From positions 1 through 33,527 of the forward strand of contig JAHXHR010000026.1 of NCBI GenBank assembly GCA_025656505.1: a stretch of DNA of 33,527 nucleotides. The letters are read 5' to 3'. Made by a program: the position numbers and the translations under genes. This document shows, piece after piece, positions 1 to 7,731 of the stretch. Source of the stretch: Candidatus Thiodiazotropha sp. (ex Epidulcina cf. delphinae). GTDB lineage: Bacteria; Pseudomonadota; Gammaproteobacteria; Chromatiales; Chromatiaceae. The first letter of the stretch is position 1. Every line of letters begins with the position of its first letter. The notes beneath the pieces were generated by a model. It searched no databases, had not been told where the DNA came from, and saw only the letters and a list, made by a program, of their open reading frames with translations.

Positions 1-1657
1 CTGAACGCAGGGCGGAGATCCGTGATCCGAGATTCCTTGTCTGGGCCTCTCCACCCTGACGGGTTGTGTTGTTTGCCTTGGTGGCGGATTCGGGCGTTAT
101 CTGAAACAGGGCTGTGGTGGTATCGGTATCACCCTGGTCTGCGGCCTCTACGACTGCATTGCAGTCTTCTTGCATGCGCTGTGTGATTCTGCCGCTCGGA
201 CATGCCTCAGCAATAACCTCACTGGTGGAAATAACATTGGGGTTTCCTCCGGTGTAAGGTTTCAGAAGATCGGCGACCGTGTTCGTGTTGCCTGGGGCTC
301 CGGCTGTGCCTGACAGGACGACCGTGGCCATGCCGCCATTGGTGTCGATGTTCAAGGCGCCTGTCGCTGACCCCGCTGTTTGGGGGAAGAAAACCACCTG
401 GATGCTGCAATTGCCTCCTACGGCAATCGCTGTGCCGCAATCATTGGTTTGGGTGAAATCACCTTCCGTTGCAATAGCGTTGATCAGTAGTGGCGCATTT
501 CCCTGATTGCTGACAGTTATGACTTGCGGCCGGCTGGATGTGTTGACCGGCGATTCGGCAAAGGAGAGTTGGGTCTCGGATGTGAGCAGGTCTCCTGCGG
601 TGGCGAACACACTGAGCGGTACGGTATTGACAAGTGTCCGGCCTCCGCTGGAGCCGTTTATCTCCACTGAGCCTGTGATATCACCTGAGGTTGAGGGCGA
701 AGCAGTGACCGAGATGGTACAGCTCGAATTCGGATCGAGGGTGGTGGGGCAATCATTGGTTTGTGTGAAATCACCAGTCGTCGATACCGATAGCGTCTGA
801 AGGGCCGAATTTCCCTGATTGCTTACGGTTATCGTTTGCGGACTACTGGTGGAGCCAACGGGTGTATCCGGATAACTTAAGCTGGTGGGGGAAGCGCTTA
901 GTATTCCAGCCACTGCGGTTGCGCTGAGAGGCATGGTTTGACTGGTAGCGCCTTGTGGGCCTGTGCCACTGGCAGTCAATGATCCTGAGAGCGTCCCCAA
1001 CGATGTAGGCGTGGCGCTGACCATAATGGTACAGCTACCGGCGGCGCCGAGAGCGGCTGGGCAATTATTGGTTTGCGAAAAAGGGGCGCTGGTGACGATT
1101 GATGTGATATTTACCGTTGCGTTACCGGCATTGGAGAGGGTGACGGGTACTGAGTTACTGGGGGTGCTTAAGTGTATGGAACCTAAATCCACGCCACTGT
1201 TTTCAATCAGCAGGTCGCCGGCCAGGCCGGTTCCGGTTAGCGTTACCGTTGTCGTGAAAGGGAGAAAACCGGCCCCCAAGATAATTGAATGGTCGTGGCC
1301 GGAGATCGTCAGCGCACCGGATAATGCACCTGAAGAGAGCGGTGAGAATCTTACGTCGATCGTACAACTGGTCAGTTCACCGAGGATAGTCGGACAGTTA
1401 TTGGTAATGCTGAAATCGCCGCTGGCTGTTATAGAGGAAAAATCGATAACGTCTGTGGAGTTGTCGTTACTGAACGTTACTGTGATGACGCCACTGCCGC
1501 CGCCGACCCCTACGCCGCCAAAGTCTGCGCTACCCGGCGATACACTGAACACAGCCGAGGCGCTGACCGAGAAGAGCATCAGCATCAGAGTGGAAAAATA
1601 TTGCAGCGATTTGGCAATCAACCTGGGCGGTTGTCGGGCTTTACTACAGTGATCCAT
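1..1657 (-). CDS. Secreted choice-of-anchor-D repeat protein, probable autotransporter (3' end outside window)
   Basis: This frame stays open from an ATG at 1657 to the left edge, 552 codons without a stop. A GGGGAG ribosome site lies about 8 bases upstream. Residues 1-36 form a signal peptide with a positive start and a hydrophobic stretch ending in ASA. Four or five repeats of about 100 residues follow, each with the pattern FSPxSxDFGxVxVG...VTVSNxG...FxxTNxCP...LxxxSSCTIxVxFxP, as in choice-of-anchor D (ASH/Ig-like) domains; paired cysteines recur in each. After residue ~450 the text changes to a segment with ITPESA and NLGSRISALR, which resembles the linker before autotransporter beta-barrels. 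The barrel itself would lie outside the window, so type V secretion is an inference. It lies 56 bases downstream of the caspase-like gene on the same strand, so the two may be co-transcribed. Confidence 0.8.
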   Translation of the reverse strand, partial: MDHCSKARQPPRLIAKSLQYFSTLMLMLFSVSASAVFSVSPGSADFGGVGVGGGSGVITVTFSNDNSTDVIDFSSITASGDFSITNNCPTILGELTSCTIDVRFSPLSSGALSGALTISGHDHSIILGAGFLPFTTTVTLTGTGLAGDLLIENSGVDLGSIHLSTPSNSVPVTLSNAGNATVNITSIVTSAPFSQTNNCPAALGAAGSCTIMVSATPTSLGTLSGSLTASGTGPQGATSQTMPLSATAVAGILSASPTSLSYPDTPVGSTSSPQTITVSNQGNSALQTLSVSTTGDFTQTNDCPTTLDPNSSCTISVTASPSTSGDITGSVEINGSSGGRTLVNTVPLSVFATAGDLLTSETQLSFAESPVNTSSRPQVITVSNQGNAPLLINAIATEGDFTQTNDCGTAIAVGGNCSIQVVFFPQTAGSATGALNIDTNGGMATVVLSGTAGAPGNTNTVADLLKPYTGGNPNVISTSEVIAEACPSGRITQRMQEDCNAVVEAADQGDTDTTTALFQITPESATKANNTTRQGGEAQTRNLGSRISALRS

Positions 1658-1695
1658 CAGATATTCTCCCCGATTTATTTGATTTTATTGTTGAT

Positions 1696-1711
1696 TGCCT
1701 GCCGACAGGCA
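1696..1711 (-). other. Small hairpin between two minus-strand genes
   Basis: TGCCTG and CAGGCA form a perfect 6-bp stem with a 4-base loop, just after the stop codon of the caspase-like gene and 38 bases before the next start. No T-tract follows on the minus strand, so a strong intrinsic terminator is unlikely. It could be an mRNA-end or processing structure that lowers expression of the downstream gene. Confidence 0.3.
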
Positions 1712-1713
1712 GA

Positions 1714-4700
1714 TCAACCCTCTGGCACGAAGAAAAACTCACCGGCTTCATGTCCCCCATGCTTGATAGGCGCATACTCCGGGATTTGGTCGATACCGAA
1801 TTTTGAAGCTGCCAACTGAACCTCTTTCGCCACGCCGCGAAATAGTTTATAGGTCTCCAGAATGGTTTCATTCTTGGATAGGGTTTTGAGAAAAGACTTG
1901 GCGAAAACGGAGTGTTGTCCGCCACCCTGGTCCAGCACCGGCTTAAGCCCGCCGGAAGTCAGTACCGTCCTCGACCGGGTTTTCGCCATCACTTTCAACC
2001 ACTTGGTTTTTACTTCGTCGGACATGCCGGCATCCAGGCGCGCCATGGATGAGCGGGTCAGGGAACCGGAATAGCAGGAATCCGCCACCACCAGAATATG
2101 CTTTGCCGACATCGCATTCAGGATATCGGTGATGGCGATATTCGAGATCCAGTTGGCGGTGCTGTTCGGCTCGGCATCCACCGGCAGCCAATACCCCCGC
2201 AGATTCACCCGATCCAGTTCCCCGTGTCCTGCATAGTAGATGAGAAGGTTGTCCTGGTCCGTCATCTGTTCCCGCAGTCGATTGAGCGCGGAGAGCATGT
2301 CATAACGGGTGGCATCGACCAGGGTGGTGGTTTGAAAGCCGTATTTGCTGCTCAGCAATTCGGCGGTCTTCTGGGCATCGACACTGGCGCTGACCAGATT
2401 CGGGAAGTGTTTATACTGATTGTTGCCGATAACCAATGCGTGATAGTTGCCGAAGTCCACCTGACCGGCGATTCTCTTCGATGTCCCCTGACGCGCACCC
2501 TGGGATTCGGGTAGTTCCTCCGCTCTTTTCACATAGCGCAATTTCGGAATCAGCAGAAATTCCAGGCTGGTATGCTGTCCCATCTTATCGACAGCGACCA
2601 TCCTCACCGGCGTCTGTTCCTCTCCGACGGTGACGCTGGCTGCAAATACACCCAGTTTGTCGGGCTTTTCCGTTTTATCGTTGACAGTGAAAGAGAGTAG
2701 GCCTGCAGGGGCCACCACTTTGCCGGTTATCAGGCGCTCCTTTGCTACGGACCTCAAACGGATGCTGGGAATACCCCTGGTGAGGGCTACCGGGGGATCG
2801 ATGATTTCGATACTCGGACCCGATATCGAAACCGCCTGCTTGCGGGCGCGTAAATCGGCCAATTGGGTCCTGTATCGCAGGGCTTCAGCCTGATAGCGGT
2901 CTATCTTTATCTGCTGTTTTTGGATCTCATCCAGGTACTTCTGCTCGGTCTGGCGTAGCCGTCTGACCTCCAGCTCTTTCCTTGCAGCAGCCGTCTTGGT
3001 CGATACCAGCTCTTTCTGTGTCTGCTTCAGTAGAATCTGCTGACGCGCTAGGTCGGGATTGAGTTTACCAAGCTGTTGTTGATTCTTGTCGAGTTGTTGC
3101 CGGGTCTCTTGCAGTTTCCGACGTAGATCCGCGATTTGGCGTTCTCTCTTCGCTACATCTGTCTTCAGCGCAGATTGTGCACTGCTTTTTTCCTGTTCGA
3201 TGCGCTGCAAGCGCTGTTGATACTCGTTCAACTGCTGTCTGAGTTTGGTTACCGCCAGACCTTGCTGACCCATGCTGCTTTCGCTGCCTTCCAAATCGCG
3301 CTGTAAACGCACCACTTCCTGCTCAAGGGTTATGCTGTCATTGGTTGCCTCATGCAACGATTTTTGCGCCAGTTCCAACTGTTTACGTTGCTCGGCAAGT
3401 ACCGGCCGGTTCTTTTCAATCTCCCGGCCCGCCAGTGAGAGCTCGGTTTGCGCCTGGTCAAGTTTCTGTTTGAGTTGGCTCGCCCTGCTTGTCTGGACCT
3501 TGAGTTCTTCCTGCAATTGAGCGTTTTCCTGTGCCGACAAGCGTAACGCCTCACTCATCTTTGACTGTCGCGAGGTGAGAGAGGATTCAAGCGTGATGAT
3601 CTTACGTTGCTGGGTGAGTACCGCCATTTCCTGCTCAGCCAGTTGGGTTTGCAGGGTCGTCAATGCCTTGTCTCTCGAAACCTTGGACAGCTTCTCCCGC
3701 CGATTCAGTTCCGCTTGAAGTGTGGTGAGTTCTGCCTCCGTCGCGGCCAGTGACGCTTTTCCACTCGATAGTTGCTGGTTGGTCTCGTCGAGCCGTCGCT
3801 GCAAGGCTGCCGCCTGTTTGCGTTGTTGCACCGTCTCTTGCTGAGACTGTTCGAGTGCGCTGTTCATTTGCGATTGTTGGTCCGCGAGGGCCTTTTCCAA
3901 TGCCGCGATCAGATTACGCTGCTGACGGGCGCTGTTTTCGCTGATTTCCAGTGTGGACTTGAGTTGTGTCAGCGCTTGCCTGCTGGAAGTGACGGCGGCC
4001 GGGGAGGCGACGGAACTCCGGCTGCTCAAGTCTGTTCGCAGGGTGGTCAGTCTCTGTTCCGCTTCGGTCAGTTTAGAGCGCTCGGACTTCAATTGACTTT
4101 TGGTGCGCTTGAGTTGCCGGCGCAGATGCTCTGTTTCCGCTTTCTGCTGCTGTCTCTCCTGTTTCAGCAGGCGAAGTTCATTGCGTTCCGCTTTAGATAT
4201 CTCGATAGAGGAGGAGAACTGGAGATTGTCTTGCTCGAGTCCCGATGCCTTACGGTACCAGTTCAGCGCCTGAGCTAGGTCTTTCTCGACACCCAGCCCC
4301 TTTTCGTGGAGAAAGCCGAGATTGATGCGCGCCCTGGAATCACCCTGCTCGGCGGCCTTGCCGTACCAGGCTGCCGCAGTGACGTAGTCGGGTTCGATAC
4401 CCAGGCCTTTTTCATAGATCTCACCCACATAGTTCTGTGCGACGGGATCGCCCTCCTGGGCCTGAGGCAACCAGACATGCAGGGAGGTTCGGTAGTCGGC
4501 CCGATCGAAGGCGACATACTCGCCGCCGCGAATCTCGCACTCCGAGGCCGTTGTCTTGACCGGCCTTCTCGGTGAGATATAGGTCATATTCGACCCGAGT
4601 TTGCGCACTTGGCCGGGGAGTAGACAATCGATAATCAGAAACTTGTCCGAATTGCCCGTAGCCGCTGCCTCGGCAGGCAAGGTTTTGGTGGCCTGGGATT

Positions 4701-4800
4701 GACAACCGGCAAGGGAGATGAGAGCGGAGATGAGCGTACTGACTACCAGGGAGATAGGATTGATGCGGGGTGTTCGATTCGCGGTATGGAGATGTAACAT
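1714..4800 (-). CDS. Caspase-like (peptidase C14) lipoprotein with Sel1 repeats and long coiled coil
   Basis: The product has 1028 residues. Residues 1-33 are a lipoprotein signal with lipobox LAGC (Cys33), so it is probably anchored in the envelope. Two Sel1-like repeats span ~117-187 (YVGEIYEKGLGI and LGFLHEKGLGV). A Gln/Glu/Lys/Arg-rich coiled coil runs from ~195 to ~670. A beta-rich domain follows. A caspase-fold domain starts near 784 with VIGNNQY, has the catalytic His in YYAGHGE (His859) and the Cys in VADSCYSG (Cys909). The dyad is intact, so proteolysis, usually after Arg/Lys or Asp in this clan, is plausible. The frame can be extended 60 codons upstream, but the ATG at 4800 has AAGGAT upstream and starts the lipoprotein signal, so it is chosen. 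It is divergent from a lipoprotein hydrolase and upstream of a probable autotransporter. Its substrate is unknown. Confidence 0.9.
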   Translation of the reverse strand: MLHLHTANRTPRINPISLVVSTLISALISLAGCQSQATKTLPAEAAATGNSDKFLIIDCLLPGQVRKLGSNMTYISPRRPVKTTASECEIRGGEYVAFDRADYRTSLHVWLPQAQEGDPVAQNYVGEIYEKGLGIEPDYVTAAAWYGKAAEQGDSRARINLGFLHEKGLGVEKDLAQALNWYRKASGLEQDNLQFSSSIEISKAERNELRLLKQERQQQKAETEHLRRQLKRTKSQLKSERSKLTEAEQRLTTLRTDLSSRSSVASPAAVTSSRQALTQLKSTLEISENSARQQRNLIAALEKALADQQSQMNSALEQSQQETVQQRKQAAALQRRLDETNQQLSSGKASLAATEAELTTLQAELNRREKLSKVSRDKALTTLQTQLAEQEMAVLTQQRKIITLESSLTSRQSKMSEALRLSAQENAQLQEELKVQTSRASQLKQKLDQAQTELSLAGREIEKNRPVLAEQRKQLELAQKSLHEATNDSITLEQEVVRLQRDLEGSESSMGQQGLAVTKLRQQLNEYQQRLQRIEQEKSSAQSALKTDVAKRERQIADLRRKLQETRQQLDKNQQQLGKLNPDLARQQILLKQTQKELVSTKTAAARKELEVRRLRQTEQKYLDEIQKQQIKIDRYQAEALRYRTQLADLRARKQAVSISGPSIEIIDPPVALTRGIPSIRLRSVAKERLITGKVVAPAGLLSFTVNDKTEKPDKLGVFAASVTVGEEQTPVRMVAVDKMGQHTSLEFLLIPKLRYVKRAEELPESQGARQGTSKRIAGQVDFGNYHALVIGNNQYKHFPNLVSASVDAQKTAELLSSKYGFQTTTLVDATRYDMLSALNRLREQMTDQDNLLIYYAGHGELDRVNLRGYWLPVDAEPNSTANWISNIAITDILNAMSAKHILVVADSCYSGSLTRSSMARLDAGMSDEVKTKWLKVMAKTRSRTVLTSGGLKPVLDQGGGQHSVFAKSFLKTLSKNETILETYKLFRGVAKEVQLAASKFGIDQIPEYAPIKHGGHEAGEFFFVPEG

Positions 4801-4873
4801 GGTATATCCTTTTTGCCTCTCGGATAAGGATAGACAATTAGTATCTCCGTGGAAATGCCGCAAAGGGGCATCT
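4801..4873. promoter_or_regulatory. Divergent promoter region of two lipoprotein genes
   Basis: This 73-base gap separates the starts of the caspase-like lipoprotein (minus) and the lipoprotein hydrolase (plus). It must hold the ribosome sites of both (AAGGAT on minus, AAAGGGGC on plus) and probably overlapping promoters. No clear -35/-10 pair or operator was recognised. The short shared space suggests that the two genes are co-regulated. Confidence 0.4.
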
Positions 4874-5707
4874 ATGACATATTCACTGTTTTTTTGCGTC
4901 GCAGCATCGATTCTCCTCCCCGCTTGTACAGACCCGAGCGTCAGATTTGACCGAACGGCCCAAATGTATGGCTTACACAAAGTCGAACTGATGGGCGAGG
5001 GGTATACTCATGCGGTATTCAGTAATGGAAAACAGAGTGCTTTGTCCACCCTTCATGTCTATCTGGGCGGAGACGGCACGCCCTGGATCGGTGAATACCG
5101 GATTGCCAGGGACCCCACCCCGAGGAATCCCCTGGCCTTGGCACTGATGGCCAGTGACGAAACTCCCAGTATCTACTTGGGTAGACCCTGCTATCACGGC
5201 GAATCCGACAGTGAAATCTGCACCCCGGCGATGTGGACCTCCGCCCGCTATTCCGCCGAGGTGATCGAAAGCATGGAGCTGGTCCTGCGGAACATAGTGG
5301 ACGATTACGGCTATTCCGAACTTGTTTTTATCGGTTTCAGCGGGGGAGGCGGTTTGGCGATGTTTTTGGCCCGAAGATTCCCGCAAACCCATGCCGTCGT
5401 CACATTGGCCGGTAATCTTGATATCCAAGCCTGGGCCGGCCATCACGACTACTATCCTCTTGATGCGTCATTGAACCCAAAATCGATACCCCCATTGCCG
5501 CAAAAGATTCGGCAGTATCACCTGGCCGGGGCGGAGGACAAGAATATTCCTCCAGGGATCATACAGGGGGCGTTGGAGAATCAGTCGAACGGTCAGTTCA
5601 TCGTTTTCGAAGGGTTTACCCATACCTGTTGTTGGAAAAGCGTGTGGCAGGATATATTGGCCTGCGTCGGTAAAGGGTGTGAATGGCTTGAGGGTCATCC
5701 GCAGTAG
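4874..5707 (+). CDS. Alpha/beta-hydrolase-fold lipoprotein
   Basis: The product has 277 residues. It begins with a lipoprotein signal ending LLPAC (Cys18). The nucleophile elbow GFSGGG places Ser156 as the likely nucleophile. Asp222 in GAEDKN and His250 in EGFTHTCCW are good candidates for the rest of the triad, so the core looks complete. Six or more other cysteines suggest disulfides, consistent with a periplasmic location. The open frame extends 52 codons further upstream, but that would overlap the divergent gene; the ATG at 4874 has AAAGGGGC six bases upstream and starts the signal peptide. Substrate is unknown; esterase or peptidase activity is possible. It converges on the kinase gene with only a 6-base gap between stop codons. 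Confidence 0.82.
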   Translation: MTYSLFFCVAASILLPACTDPSVRFDRTAQMYGLHKVELMGEGYTHAVFSNGKQSALSTLHVYLGGDGTPWIGEYRIARDPTPRNPLALALMASDETPSIYLGRPCYHGESDSEICTPAMWTSARYSAEVIESMELVLRNIVDDYGYSELVFIGFSGGGGLAMFLARRFPQTHAVVTLAGNLDIQAWAGHHDYYPLDASLNPKSIPPLPQKIRQYHLAGAEDKNIPPGIIQGALENQSNGQFIVFEGFTHTCCWKSVWQDILACVGKGCEWLEGHPQ

Positions 5708-5713
5708 TGGTGA

Positions 5714-7207
5714 TTATTGGTTTGCTCTGTCGTCCAACTGATCCTTTAAATCAAGCAGTCCCTGGTGTCGGGGAAGGCTATCCAGGGCTTTGGAAAGTTG
5801 CTTCAACCCTTCTTCACGGTCGCCTGCCCGCAGGTACTCCCTGACACTCTCTTCAATGTGATCGCCTAGTTGTTGCAGACCCTCCACGGCCTGCCTGTTA
5901 TTCTGGTGCATGACCAGGATCTGCTGATAGGCATCATAGGCGCTGCTGCCTGGCGGTTCGAGATATCGGCCGACCAACACATGGACCTCGGCGACTTCGA
6001 GTAGACTGCCGACCTTCTCCCGGGCGCCGGCATCGAGGGTGGCGGTATCCTCAAGGAGGCGTTCCGGTTGGATGCCGTTTTGTTGAGCGAAAAAGAGCAT
6101 CGCCCCGATGATCACCACCAGGGAGAGGGCGCCTGACAACACAACCGGGATTATCCATTTCGGACGTGCGCTGTCCCGTCCTGCGCGTGGGCCGGACATC
6201 TCCCGGAGGAACTGGGTGGCATCGACGGTGCGTTTCTCCCGCTCGAACGCCAGGCCGTGGAAAATGGCATGCCATATCTCCTTGGGCAACTCCTTGGGGC
6301 GGGGTGGTTTCAGTTCCAGATCCCGTGCGTATGTCGCCGGCTTGCGATCGAAAGGATGACTCCCGGCGAGCAATTCATAGGAGACGACCGCCAGGCCGTA
6401 GACATCGTCACGGGGATCCGGTGCGCCATGCTCAAGCATTTCGCAACTTGCGTAGGTCGGTGTCAGGGCGCCGAGAGAGCCCGGATCGAATACCGTCGCG
6501 TCTTCGACGACCCGGTCTGAATCCTTGGCCGCCCGGGCGATACCGAAATCCACCACCTTGATGACATTCTTCGAGGTCAGGAAGATGTTTCCCGGCTTGA
6601 AGTCAGAGTGAACGATCTTTTCCGAATGGGCATAGGCCAGGGCGCGGCTCATCTGCTCGATGATCGACAGCGCCTGCTGAAAGGGCAGGGTTCCGGGGCG
6701 GAGTCGCCGGATCAGCTCATCCAACGGTTCTCCCTCCAGCAGCTCCATGGTCATAAAAACATTGGGGCCGTCCCGGTCGAAATCGTAAACGGTGACGATG
6801 TTGGGATGTGCCAGTTGCTGGGCCTTCTTGCTCTCGCGCTGCAGGGCGATGAATGAGTCCGGGTTCGCTTGAAAATCCTTCGACAGCACTTTGACCGCGA
6901 TATAGGGCTCCCTATCCATGGCCTCGACCTTTCTCTGGTCTCTAGCCTTATAGACCACACCCATGCCGCCACGCCCCAACATCTCTTCGAGAACGAATCG
7001 ATTTTTAAGCACTGAACCCACAGTCACCACCTCGGAAGACGCATTGGCCAGTTCTTCGGCCATGGCGGTCAATGCCTCGGTGGCGGCTTGTGCCGGATCT
7101 GTAAGAGGGCTGGTCATGTCAGCGCCGGTCCGGCGCTCAATGGTTTTGGCGACAGCCAGTCTTGTCGCTTCATCTCGGGATGCCGGACGATCATCTCTTG
7201 TAGCCAT
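5714..7207 (-). CDS. Transmembrane Ser/Thr protein kinase (Hanks type)
   Basis: The product has 497 residues. The kinase domain spans ~70-338. The glycine loop is GRGGMGVVY (78-86), the ATP-binding lysine is Lys106 in IAVKVL, and the DFG motif is at 220-222. The catalytic loop reads HSDFKPGN (200-207) instead of the usual HRDLKPxN, so the Arg of HRD is replaced by Ser while Asp202, Lys and Asn remain. The APE-like segment reads YASCEML. A single membrane helix at ~351-373 follows, then a ~120-residue C-terminal region, probably periplasmic, with helical TPR-like character. The ATG at 7207 has AAGGTAG upstream. The missing HRD arginine suggests activity that does not depend on activation-loop phosphorylation. 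Targets are unknown; no FHA or phosphatase gene is adjacent. Confidence 0.9.
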   Translation of the reverse strand: MATRDDRPASRDEATRLAVAKTIERRTGADMTSPLTDPAQAATEALTAMAEELANASSEVVTVGSVLKNRFVLEEMLGRGGMGVVYKARDQRKVEAMDREPYIAVKVLSKDFQANPDSFIALQRESKKAQQLAHPNIVTVYDFDRDGPNVFMTMELLEGEPLDELIRRLRPGTLPFQQALSIIEQMSRALAYAHSEKIVHSDFKPGNIFLTSKNVIKVVDFGIARAAKDSDRVVEDATVFDPGSLGALTPTYASCEMLEHGAPDPRDDVYGLAVVSYELLAGSHPFDRKPATYARDLELKPPRPKELPKEIWHAIFHGLAFEREKRTVDATQFLREMSGPRAGRDSARPKWIIPVVLSGALSLVVIIGAMLFFAQQNGIQPERLLEDTATLDAGAREKVGSLLEVAEVHVLVGRYLEPPGSSAYDAYQQILVMHQNNRQAVEGLQQLGDHIEESVREYLRAGDREEGLKQLSKALDSLPRHQGLLDLKDQLDDRANQ

Positions 7208-7731
7208 AATCTACCTTAAATCTAAAAACCGCAGTTGATCGCTCCATTCTGATACTAACCTACTGATAGGCAAACCAGTAACTTCGATTGGCCTATTCAC
7301 CGGTTGGGTGAACCAGGCTACGGGGTGAATGGCACGCTTGCGGCGGCGCATGGCTGAGTTGCAACGCCTTGGAATAGCATGACGATTCCGCGTTGTCGCA
7401 CGCCGTGCAGGGATGCACAAGTGTCGCAAGCACAGGGATGTGCAGGAGCGACCCTTGCCCTGCACCCCCGCAAGCGCACACTTCACCCCGTCCAACTGCG
7501 GTTTTTAGGCTGAACGATAATCTTGGCGCAGTTACCGCGTTCCTGGGTGAAAAATCCGGGTTGGGAGTGGAGAAAAGGCGATTTTGTTTGTCTGATAGTA
7601 TGATACTCGTGTCAGGCATATGAACTGGTGCTTTTCATTCCTGAAATAGCGGTAACAAGCACTTAATTAAAAATTGTAAATGCCGAAAACTGATATATCT
7701 CAACGTTGTTCACATTAAAGTGTTAACTGCA
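7208..7731. other. 524-base intergenic region with short repeats
   Basis: This gap between two divergent genes holds no convincing coding sequence. Frames that are open here have no homology I recognise and poor composition. It contains a small palindrome TTCACC-GGTTG-GGTGAA near 7296-7312, two near-repeats around 7408-7450 built on GCAGGGATGCAC and CACAGGGATGTGC, and GCGGTTTTTAGG at 7498-7509, a 12-mer found again at 17638-17649. The last 100 bases are AT-rich and should hold the chemoreceptor promoter. Confidence 0.4.
7663..7689 (+). promoter_or_regulatory. Possible sigma-28 (FliA) promoter
   Basis: GCCGAAAA at 7682-7689 matches seven of eight positions of the sigma-28 -10 box GCCGATAA. 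The -35 position 11 bases upstream (7663-7670, TTAATTAA) matches TAAAGTTT only partly. The site lies about 40 bases before a chemoreceptor gene, the kind of gene this sigma factor often drives, but the -35 match is weak. Confidence 0.3.

Noticed and set aside
963..1652. 229-codon plus-strand open frame
   Set aside because: It is the complement of the secreted repeat gene on the minus strand, which has a signal peptide, repeats and a ribosome site.
4718..4873. Upstream extension of the lipoprotein hydrolase
   Set aside because: It overlaps the divergent gene; the signal peptide and ribosome site support 4874.
4801..4980. Sixty-codon upstream extension of the caspase-like gene
   Set aside because: It would overlap the divergent lipoprotein gene and hide the lipoprotein signal; the ATG at 4800 has a ribosome site.
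7211..7619. Minus-strand frames of 94 and 108 codons in the gap before the chemoreceptor
   Set aside because: No ribosome site, no homology recognised, and Cys/Arg-rich composition typical of spurious frames over repeats.
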